Source of the DNA: Sporosarcina sp. FSL K6-1522
GTDB lineage: Bacteria; Bacillota; Bacilli; Bacillales_A; Planococcaceae
NCBI RefSeq assembly: GCF_038622445.1
Contig: NZ_CP152019.1
Coordinates: forward strand, 1,195,001-1,259,000
Direction: 5' to 3'
DNA: 64,000 nt
The notes beneath the pieces are model-generated. The model saw only the letters and a list, made by a program, of their open reading frames with translations. It made no database searches and was not told where the DNA came from. The position numbers were made by a program, and so were the translations under genes. Numbering within the stretch: position 1 is the first letter of the stretch; each line of letters opens with the position of its first letter. Shown here one piece after another: positions 12,646 through 19,446 of this stretch.

Positions 12646-13800
12646 CTAAATATGAAGGTCTTTCATCAATTCACTGAATTGTTGAGAGGCCTTTTTTTCT
12701 AGTCCTCGTGTAAGATGTCCGTAAATTTCATCCGTTGTTGAAACAGAAGAGTGTCCTAATCTGTGTGAAATTACTTTCATGTTTACATTTGCTTCGATTA
12801 ATAAAGAAGCGTGCGTATGCCTGAATGAATGGGGTGTAATATGCTTATTCAAATCGGACATTCGTTTCAATAGTCGTTGAAGCCGATTAGAAAATTGTTT
12901 GATTGTATACGGATACCCCTCGGAACAAGTAAAGATAAATCCTTGATTCTTATAGATTCGTTTATTTTTCTTGATAAATTGCTCTTGTTCCTGTTTTAAA
13001 GCTTTTAATAAATCCATAATGGACTGATCAATGAGGATTTCTCGTTTCGAGCTTCGGGTCTTAGGTGTTTGAATTTCAAATTTTCGTTTGTTGTTGCTAG
13101 GGTTGTAATAGGTTTTATTAATAGAAATCGAACTGTTTCCGAAGTCTAGGTCTTTCCATTGAAGTGAAATAGCTTCTCCAATCCGCATGCCTGAATAGGC
13201 AAGTAGACTAAAGAATCCGTAATCGTAAGCAAGACCATCTCGTTTGGTGATTTTTAAGAACTCCGCTAATTCCTCTTTTTCTAGAAATACAAGCCCCTTT
13301 TCATTATCTGCATATTCCAGATTCTTGGGGACCATGTATTTTTCTGTTGGATTCTTTTGGAGATATTCCATTTCAATCGCATAATCGAAAATCATTTTTC
13401 CGACAATATGAATTCCTTCTCTTGTGTTGTATTTATACTTAGGGACTAACGAATTCAAATACTGTCTGTACGTTTGCTTCGTAATTTTATTGATTGGAGT
13501 ATTAGCCCAAATCGCCAATAAATGTTTAGCGGAACTGATTCGATTTCTTGTTGAGCTCCTTTTCCTAGTGAAAGGATACGTTTGAATCCATTCCTCATAC
13601 AATGCTTGGAACTTCATGTTTTTCCCTTGAAAGTAATCCCCCCCCTTTATTTGCAATTCGACTTCCATGGCTGCTAGTTCAGCTTCTCCCTCAGTTTTAA
13701 ACCCTCTCTTTTTAATTTGCCTAGGTTTATTCGTGATAGGGTCTTTTCCGTTGGAAACTACGTAATACCAAGATGCGCTGTCTTTGTTAATGTAAGCCAT
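12646..13800 (-). CDS. int: Tyrosine recombinase / integrase of the element
   Basis: Site-specific integrase of 384 aa of the Tn916/phage Int type, inferred to insert and excise the element at groEL. The N-terminal 60 residues form an arm-binding domain (SWYYVVSNGKDPITNKP...KKRGFKT), followed by a SAM-like core-binding domain. The catalytic set is complete: R206 in SGMRIGEA, K247 region, H324 and R327 in HSFRHTHA, H350 in RLGHSS and Y360 in DEIYGHLT. The start ATG is preceded by AGGAGGAGA. It lies about 90 bp from the left repeat and reads toward it. All key residues are present, so it looks functional. Confidence 0.95.
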   Translation of the reverse strand: MAYINKDSASWYYVVSNGKDPITNKPRQIKKRGFKTEGEAELAAMEVELQIKGGDYFQGKNMKFQALYEEWIQTYPFTRKRSSTRNRISSAKHLLAIWANTPINKITKQTYRQYLNSLVPKYKYNTREGIHIVGKMIFDYAIEMEYLQKNPTEKYMVPKNLEYADNEKGLVFLEKEELAEFLKITKRDGLAYDYGFFSLLAYSGMRIGEAISLQWKDLDFGNSSISINKTYYNPSNNKRKFEIQTPKTRSSKREILIDQSIMDLLKALKQEQEQFIKKNKRIYKNQGFIFTCSEGYPYTIKQFSNRLQRLLKRMSDLNKHITPHSFRHTHASLLIEANVNMKVISHRLGHSSVSTTDEIYGHLTRGLEKKASQQFSELMKDLHI

Positions 13801-13865
13801 TCTCTCTCCTCCTAATGATAGCTGCCATCAGAAAATCTTTCATTTAAAGAAGAGATGAATTGAAC

Positions 13866-14240
13866 TTAGTCTAGATCAAATAGCAATTTGACCATTTTTA
13901 ATAATTTCTCTCGTTCGCTTTTTTCCAATACCTTACCTTGAACCATTACTACATTTTCAGTGTTCTCTAAAATTGAATCGATTTCATAGAAGGTTGCAGA
14001 AGGAGTTATCCAGCTTGTTTCGTCTTTATCGACATAGCTAGTGTGCAAAAGCAGGTCATTGTAATTCATATCTAACTGCTTGGCGACTTTCCTTAAGGTG
14101 CTAGGCTTCGGCTTTTCGATAAGATCATTTTCGAGCTTAGATAAATAGGATTTGGAAGAGTCAATGAGTGTTGCCAGTTGGTCTAGCGTCAAGTTCATAT
14201 TCAATCTTCTTTGACGAATGACTGCTCCTAAAGATTTCAT
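13866..14240 (-). CDS. XRE-family HTH transcriptional regulator (element repressor)
   Basis: The 124-aa protein has an N-terminal helix-turn-helix (LGAVIRQRRLNMNLTLDQLATLIDSS... up to about residue 60, with KSYLSKLEND as recognition segment) and an unassigned C-terminal half. Its place between the integrase and a divergent excisionase-like gene is that of an ICE or phage-type immunity repressor. GGGGAGAG precedes the ATG. The divergent gap beyond it contains several palindromes suited to be its operators. Integrase and repressor are probably co-transcribed leftward, the repressor first. Confidence 0.88.
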   Translation of the reverse strand: MKSLGAVIRQRRLNMNLTLDQLATLIDSSKSYLSKLENDLIEKPKPSTLRKVAKQLDMNYNDLLLHTSYVDKDETSWITPSATFYEIDSILENTENVVMVQGKVLEKSEREKLLKMVKLLFDLD

Positions 14241-14565
14241 AATCTCTCCCCTTGGAATGAAATAAGTGTGTGTTTATCATGTTACATCATGTCTATTGGA
14301 ATATCAAAGTTTATATAATGGAAACATGTAAAAAAATAATGAAGATATAGGAACTACAAAACTACTTGTAGTTGCTATACCTATAGGTTTTAATATCAAT
14401 CAGTTGATATTTTTATATTAGTCGATTGATATTAAATTAAGTTTCGTTAATAGCAACTTTTGGATTGATTTATGGATTTTTGTATTGTAAGATATGGTCA
14501 ATTAGGTCATTCAAGTTTAATAGTATTCTAGAGTATTTGCTGAATGACAAAAGGGGGTGGTCAAC
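14241..14565. promoter_or_regulatory. Divergent control region of the element with operator-like palindromes
   Basis: This 325-bp AT-rich gap separates the repressor from the rightward genes. It holds AACTAC-TT-GTAGTT at 14360-14373, the perfect 10-mer ACCTATAGGT at 14379-14388, and AATATCAA-N4-TTGATATT at 14392-14411. A further TTGATATT half-site follows at 14426-14433, 22 bp (about two helical turns) after the previous one. These are probable repressor operators. Confidence 0.6.
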
Positions 14566-14874
14566 ATGCAACTCATGGAGATTAACGAAGAGGCATTAAG
14601 TAATCTGGTTATTCGGTTGGCAGAAGAACATATTCAGTCGTTACGATTAGAAGAGAATATCTACTTTATGAATTCAAGACAATTGGAGGACTATCTAGGA
14701 TTATCATGGCCGACAATTGCTAAAATTTTTTTAGGTGATCCCGAGTTTCCGATGCTAAAGAAAGGCAAGCACTATATGTTTCATAAAAAGGATTTAGATA
14801 AGTATTTGGATTGCTACTATGAGGAGTTAAAACACAATGGAGGAGATATTTTGAAATATCGGAGGAAGGGATGA
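14566..14874 (+). CDS. Excisionase-like DNA-binding protein (HTH_17 type)
   Basis: Small protein of 102 aa. Residues 30-90 (MNSRQLEDYLGLSWPTIAKI, then a FPMLKKGKHYMFHKKDLDKYL wing) match the excisionase / MerR-like HTH_17 pattern, in which a short recognition helix is followed by a strand that turns into a C-terminal helix. It would direct integrase toward excision or act as a regulator. The ATG at 14566 is preceded by AAAGGGGGTGG; the GTG at 14557 lies in that site. It is the first gene of the rightward transcription unit, divergent from the repressor. Confidence 0.7.
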   Translation: MQLMEINEEALSNLVIRLAEEHIQSLRLEENIYFMNSRQLEDYLGLSWPTIAKIFLGDPEFPMLKKGKHYMFHKKDLDKYLDCYYEELKHNGGDILKYRRKG

Positions 14875-14878
14875 GAAG

Positions 14879-15013
14879 ATGGTTGAACATAAAAAAAGCC
14901 CCTTAACTCACGGCAATGAGTTAAAAGGGCGAGTAAAGCTTTATACACCTTTATTCTATAATAATCATACAGCATTCGCAATTGCTCCGATTCAAGGGGA
15001 GTATTCTGAATGA
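14879..15013 (+). CDS. Small ORF (44 aa) coupled to the DUF927 gene
   Basis: A 44-codon frame (MVEHKKSPLTHGNELKGRV..., ending IQGEYSE) begins 4 bp after the upstream stop. It has AAGGG 8 bp ahead of its ATG, and its stop overlaps the next start as ATGA at 15010-15013. That layout argues for real translation. I do not recognise the peptide. Codons 5-20 coincide with an inverted repeat (14898-14930) that would read as a terminator on the opposite strand, so the coding role may be secondary. Confidence 0.45.
   Translation: MVEHKKSPLTHGNELKGRVKLYTPLFYNNHTAFAIAPIQGEYSE
14891..14930 (-). terminator. Inverted repeat resembling a leftward terminator
   Basis: GCCCCTTAACTCA and TGAGTTAAAAGGGC flank a CGGCAA loop, and AAAAAAA precedes the left arm, so on the minus strand the hairpin ends in a T-run. 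It would stop antisense transcription heading for the excisionase gene. No leftward gene feeds it. Confidence 0.55.
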
Positions 15014-16650
15014 CTATTTATGGAACGTTTCTTGAAGAGGTGAAAGGGTTTGGTATTCCAAGCCCTTTTTTTACTAAGGATAATAAGTTATATAGAGTAG
15101 ATAAAAAAAACGATGAAGAACAATTTGTGAGTAGACAGATTCCGTATATTACGAAGTGTTTTGATGATATCGAAAGGAACAACGTACAGTATGAATTGAA
15201 ATGGTTTAATGATGGAAAGGTTTATGATGAAGTTGTTCCTGCTATAGCATTAGCGACAAAGCGTGAAGTTATATCGCTAGCGAATAAAGGATTGAGTAGC
15301 AATGATCGAAATGCCCGTTATCTAATCGAGTACTTTGATTTGTTCCTAGAAAAAAACAGGTTAAATCCTTCACTCGTTGTAAGCCATCTTGGTTATGTAG
15401 GTGAGCATTTTATTCATCCGTCATTGGAATCAAAGTTTCGGATTGTTCCCCCAGACGAAGGGGAATTACAGCGTTTAAATGCTATTAGATGTAAAGGGAC
15501 GGTGCAAGAATGGATATACAATGTCCTGACACCACTTTACGATAACACCAAGGCTTTATTTCCTGTAGTGTCATCTTTTGCGTCTATACTGTTCAAACAA
15601 CATGATTTAACCCCGATTCTCGTGGATATTTCAGGTGTCTCTTCAAGTGGGAAGACAAGTGTCCAGAAAGCGTGTGCAAGCGTATGGGGGAAGCCGAGTG
15701 AATATATAAGTTCAATGTTAACGACAAAAATAGCGATTGAGCGCATGGCAACCTTTTTAAATGCCTATCCTTTAATCCTTGATGATACGAATACAGCGCA
15801 CGATCCAAAGGCATTGCAACAAATGATTTATATGTTTGGAAACGGTACAGGGAAGATGAGAGGTAGTCTAGATGGAAGTAGGGGGACAAGCAGTTGGCAG
15901 TCGGTGTTCATTACAACAGGAGAAAACAATATTCTAGAGTATACGAATTCACAAGGAAGCGCAGCCCGTGTTATTCCGATGACTAATTTTAAATTCATGA
16001 ATAAAAATGCGGATTACTTTGCTTTCTTAAATCAAAACGTGGAAAAGTATTATGGAAGTATTGGATTAGAATTTATACAGCGGTGGAAACAGCATAGACG
16101 GCATTTTGACGGTCGTTTTAAGGGGTTGGCTACACAATACCAATCATCTGCTACAAACAATAATGTAATGCGTAGAATCGCTCTACACTATGCTTTTATT
16201 GTCTTTATTGCAGAAGTATTAAATGATTTATTTGAAGACGAGGGTATGGCAATTCCAGTGGATGATTTTGCGGAACTGTTTTTGGTGATTTTTTCTGAAA
16301 ACAGCCATGTAGATCGGGCTAAAAATGTTCTGATAGAAGTACTGGAAGAGTTAGATGCAAACCGAAATCACATATATGGTGAATTCGAGCCTTCAAACGG
16401 CATACATGCGATTGTGAATGCCAATGGACTTTTCTTGACGATTGACTATTTAAAAAGAAAATTACAGGTAGACGCAAGACAAATTAGAGAAGCGTGGAAA
16501 AATCAGCAATTTACAGTACTTCAAAAGAATAATGGTAAATCGGTTGACTATTTATCAATCACACATAAAGGACAATCTTTCCGTGTCGTGCAAGTAGATC
16601 AAAAGTTTTTAGAAGAACAGGGCTTTAATTTTTCTAGAAACAGATTTTAA
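15010..16650 (+). CDS. DUF927-type ATPase/helicase domain protein
   Basis: Protein of 546 aa. An N-terminal region of unknown fold is followed by a DUF927-like AAA/helicase core from about residue 160. The P-loop is GVSSSGKT at residues 209-216, then a Walker-B-like YPLILDDTN near 255, then IFITTGEN-type sensor text (VFITTGENN) near 300. The C-terminal 100 residues look like a winged-helix region (LKRKLQVDARQIREAW). DUF927 proteins occur on phages, islands and ICEs beside integrases, where a replication-helicase role is suspected. It is translationally coupled to the 44-aa ORF. The function is inferred only from fold and context. Confidence 0.75.
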   Translation: MTIYGTFLEEVKGFGIPSPFFTKDNKLYRVDKKNDEEQFVSRQIPYITKCFDDIERNNVQYELKWFNDGKVYDEVVPAIALATKREVISLANKGLSSNDRNARYLIEYFDLFLEKNRLNPSLVVSHLGYVGEHFIHPSLESKFRIVPPDEGELQRLNAIRCKGTVQEWIYNVLTPLYDNTKALFPVVSSFASILFKQHDLTPILVDISGVSSSGKTSVQKACASVWGKPSEYISSMLTTKIAIERMATFLNAYPLILDDTNTAHDPKALQQMIYMFGNGTGKMRGSLDGSRGTSSWQSVFITTGENNILEYTNSQGSAARVIPMTNFKFMNKNADYFAFLNQNVEKYYGSIGLEFIQRWKQHRRHFDGRFKGLATQYQSSATNNNVMRRIALHYAFIVFIAEVLNDLFEDEGMAIPVDDFAELFLVIFSENSHVDRAKNVLIEVLEELDANRNHIYGEFEPSNGIHAIVNANGLFLTIDYLKRKLQVDARQIREAWKNQQFTVLQKNNGKSVDYLSITHKGQSFRVVQVDQKFLEEQGFNFSRNRF

Positions 16651-16789
16651 AAAAAGTGTATATGAATCTGTATCCTTGTAATTATGTAATTGACCTTCGG
16701 TAAGGCTAATACGGCCAAGTGTTTAAGTGATTACAAAATTAATTACAAAGAAAGATGTTGCTGGAAAAAATGACAAATAAAAATGTAGG

Positions 16790-16820
16790 GGATTACAAGT
16801 GTAAAAACAACTTGTAATCC
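16790..16820 (+). terminator. Hairpin after the DUF927 gene
   Basis: The perfect 11-bp stem GGATTACAAGT / ACTTGTAATCC has a 9-nt loop and is followed by TCTTATTATT. It is a weak rightward terminator candidate. Confidence 0.55.
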
Positions 16821-16909
16821 TCTTATTATTGGTGTGAAAAGGGTAGGAAAGAGAAATTACAAAATTACAAACTTTTCTTCATGTGTGTGTTTACGGAGAT
16901 AAAAGAGTT

Positions 16910-16927
16910 TGTCACTTACTTGTGACA
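16910..16927. repeat. Palindrome TGTCAC-N6-GTGACA, left copy
   Basis: The same spaced palindrome recurs at 22501-22518 and 22533-22550 on the far side of the defence operon. Here it is immediately upstream of a TATAAT at 16949. Confidence 0.6.
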
Positions 16928-17082
16928 GAGTAGTTTAGTTGGTATTATTATAATAGGTAAATATATTTAGATAATTGTTGGTTATTTCTAAAAAAGTAAT
17001 TACCTTTATTAGAAAAACGTTAGTTACAATTTTATCCAAAAGTAATATTATCCTTTGGATACTTTAGGAAGGTGCTCATAAG

Positions 17083-18837
17083 ATGCAAACGGAATTAGTA
17101 GAAAATACTCTTTTGAAAGCCATTGAAGACTTTAGTGATTCTTTAGATACTGATGAAAAAAAAGATATTATTAGTAAAAAAGAAGAAATAGTACAAATGT
17201 TAATGAAGGGACGGTTTAAAGATTTAGGTGGCATTGTTGCTATGAGAGGATTTATATATCAATACTATGTCGCAATGTATTACATTTTAGAAATGTTGCA
17301 TGAAAAAAAAGTTACCTGGTGGGACTGTGTTATTCTAGAGTATTTTGATGACGTAACTTTGCTAAGTAAAAATAAAATAAGGTTTATACAAGTGAAAACG
17401 GTTCGAGAACGTTCTAAAAATAAACATACACCAAGTAATTTTACTACAAGAGAGAAGTTATCTAAACCCAAAGAGGATAAAGAAAGATTTAATAGTTGGG
17501 TGGAGAAAATATTTTTGAACTATGATTTCTTTTTAGAGGATCGAATTGATGATGGATATGGAGCTAATATTAGTAAAGATGATTTTCAGACCCAGTTTGA
17601 AATAGTAACTAATTCACCTACTGTTACACTTGATGGTCTTGATGACTTTACAACAAATGTGAGTTTTAGTTTAAAACGTGATATTCAGCCAGATAATAAA
17701 ATAAAGAAAAAAATTTTAGAACCAGTAGTCTTTAAAATAGAAGATGCAGGACATGAGAAAAGTAAACCAATAGTAAAAGAAATCCATTTTAAACATTTTT
17801 CGAAAAAAGAAATAGACTTTTATTTAAAGAGATTATATATTAATCAGTTTGGATCTTCAATTGAGCTTCAACAAGATATTATAGCAATGATCAAAGAGGT
17901 TCTAGATTTAAAAGGATATAGAGCACCCAGTATAGCTGAATACATATTTGAAAATCTTTTTTCAAATGTTATTAAAAGATGTATTAATGATAATGAACAA
18001 ACTTTACGTAAAGATGATTTGGTAATAAAAAAAGACGATGCCGTTGAACTATTGAAGATGTGGAAAGCAGAAATAAGAGAGCGGTTATCTAAAGAGTCAT
18101 TTGAAGATACAGCATATGGGTTATTTGAGAAAGCATGTGAAAATTTAAAAGAAGAAATTGTTAGTGATTACGCAAAAAAGAGTATACAAGAAGACTTAAT
18201 AGAGACTTTGGGATGGCTAAGGGAAACTGTGAAAAATGAATTTGAGAAAAATCCGGATTATTGCATTACTTTCTTAAATAAACTTTTTAACACTAATGAA
18301 ACACTTACGAAAAGAGACTTTGAAAGTTCTAAGAATAAATTATTTTTAACAGAATCACTAAGATATTTAGTTACATTTTTAAGTTTTTATTCAAAAAAAC
18401 ATTTAGCTCTTAGAGAATCTAAATTAATTTTCCATATAGGTGAATCGGATTTTATTAAGAAGGCTAACATATCTATATATCATGCACGAAATAATAAAAC
18501 TTTAATTGAATCAAAAAATAGAGTTGTGACTATTTACAATGATAATATCGGTAAACTAATTGATGAAGATATTTGCTGTTTAGTTATAGGTAGTGAAAAG
18601 TCGTCAGAAATAGGTGATTCTTCACCTGTGGCTTCGAAATTATTAACGAATTACATTCCGGAAGAAGAACCTAGTATACTAACCGTTCCAGATAAAGTGT
18701 ATTTTTTAAATATCAATGAATTTGAGAGCTTTCTTGGGGTACTAAAACAGTCGAATTTTAGAGCACACAATATTCAAGATGAAACAGTTTTATCTGTCTG
18801 GGATAGCGAATTGAAAAAAATGTTAGAAAAACAATGA
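17083..18837 (+). CDS. lmuA: Lamassu-type effector with Cap4-like (DUF4297) nuclease domain
   Basis: First gene of a three-gene defence operon, 584 aa. The N-terminal 230 residues carry a restriction-endonuclease-like core of the Cap4/DUF4297 kind. After a helix GFIYQYYVAMYYILEM come E86 and D89/D90 in ILEYFDDVTLL and the Q103-x-K105 element in IRFIQVKT, i.e. the E/D...QxK catalytic arrangement. The remaining 350 residues are helical and unassigned, where the interaction region with the partner ATPase is expected. In Lamassu (ABC three-component) systems this subunit is the DNA-cutting effector held in check by the SMC-like ATPase. Its codons are very AT-rich compared with the chromosome. Gene order A-C-B and sizes fit the family. 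Confidence 0.8.
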   Translation: MQTELVENTLLKAIEDFSDSLDTDEKKDIISKKEEIVQMLMKGRFKDLGGIVAMRGFIYQYYVAMYYILEMLHEKKVTWWDCVILEYFDDVTLLSKNKIRFIQVKTVRERSKNKHTPSNFTTREKLSKPKEDKERFNSWVEKIFLNYDFFLEDRIDDGYGANISKDDFQTQFEIVTNSPTVTLDGLDDFTTNVSFSLKRDIQPDNKIKKKILEPVVFKIEDAGHEKSKPIVKEIHFKHFSKKEIDFYLKRLYINQFGSSIELQQDIIAMIKEVLDLKGYRAPSIAEYIFENLFSNVIKRCINDNEQTLRKDDLVIKKDDAVELLKMWKAEIRERLSKESFEDTAYGLFEKACENLKEEIVSDYAKKSIQEDLIETLGWLRETVKNEFEKNPDYCITFLNKLFNTNETLTKRDFESSKNKLFLTESLRYLVTFLSFYSKKHLALRESKLIFHIGESDFIKKANISIYHARNNKTLIESKNRVVTIYNDNIGKLIDEDICCLVIGSEKSSEIGDSSPVASKLLTNYIPEEEPSILTVPDKVYFLNINEFESFLGVLKQSNFRAHNIQDETVLSVWDSELKKMLEKQ

Positions 18838-18849
18838 GGTGGAGTAACC

Positions 18850-19446
18850 TTGAAATGGGAGAGCATGATTACAGTATTTAAACAACATGGATTTGAGAAT
18901 CAGTCGATATCTTTATTAGAAGATCATAATATAAGATTGTGGAAAAACCCCTATCGAATTCTAGCGATAAAAGAGTATAGGACGGAAAGTAATTTTTTAA
19001 ATTGGTTAGTAGAAGACCAGCCTATTCTTGGTGAACTTTACTCTAATCTAGAGAATCGTTACAAGAATAACTTATATTTTTTTATGATATTAAATTTTGA
19101 TATATCAAGTACGAGTGTTCGTTTGGAAATTAATAAAGCAAAAAAAAATCAATATGTTTGTAAGAAACATATAATCGTAAAAGAAAGTGATATTGATAGA
19201 ATACCTTTTTTGACTGATTTACCTGAGAACTCAGGTGATTATAATTTCCCCGCTAAATTTAAAGAAAAACTAATTCAAGAAAATAAAGATACTTTAGCAA
19301 GCGGGCAGGAGAAGAACTTATTCGTGGGATTTATGGGGAATTCCGACCTTATTACAGAATACTATTTTAACGAGTTTCATGAATCTAAAGATACTGAAGT
19401 GGTTGTAGAAAAGCTTTTAAAGGGAGGGGATGAACATGAGAATTAA
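18850..19446 (+). CDS. lmuC: Lamassu middle component (LmuC / ABC-3C MC-like)
   Basis: A 198-aa protein with no motif that I recognise with certainty. It is called from position and size: it lies 12 bp after the nuclease gene and its end overlaps the SMC-like ATPase start, which is where the small middle component of Lamassu / ABC three-component operons lies. It is mixed alpha/beta in appearance, rich in lysine and asparagine, with no signal peptide or membrane helix. The start is TTG at 18850 after GAGGTGGAG. The alternative is an unrelated small accessory protein. Confidence 0.65.
   Translation: MKWESMITVFKQHGFENQSISLLEDHNIRLWKNPYRILAIKEYRTESNFLNWLVEDQPILGELYSNLENRYKNNLYFFMILNFDISSTSVRLEINKAKKNQYVCKKHIIVKESDIDRIPFLTDLPENSGDYNFPAKFKEKLIQENKDTLASGQEKNLFVGFMGNSDLITEYYFNEFHESKDTEVVVEKLLKGGDEHEN

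Larger units (their letters stand above)
16651..17082. other. Gene-free region upstream of the defence operon, repeat-rich
   Basis: This 432-bp stretch holds several TTACAAAATT-type repeats (16731-16746 and 16857-16871) and a perfect hairpin at 16790-16820 (GGATTACAAGT / ACTTGTAATCC), probably the terminator of the DUF927 gene. It also holds a palindrome TGTCAC-N6-GTGACA at 16910-16927 and a -10-like TATAAT at 16949-16954, a possible promoter for the defence genes. The part around 16701-16745 resembles 22457-22500 beyond the defence operon. Confidence 0.6.

Noticed and set aside
16910..16927. CRP/FNR binding site
   Set aside because: Arms are TGTCAC/GTGACA, not TGTGA/TCACA; no CRP/FNR gene is nearby, so only an unassigned palindrome is reported.
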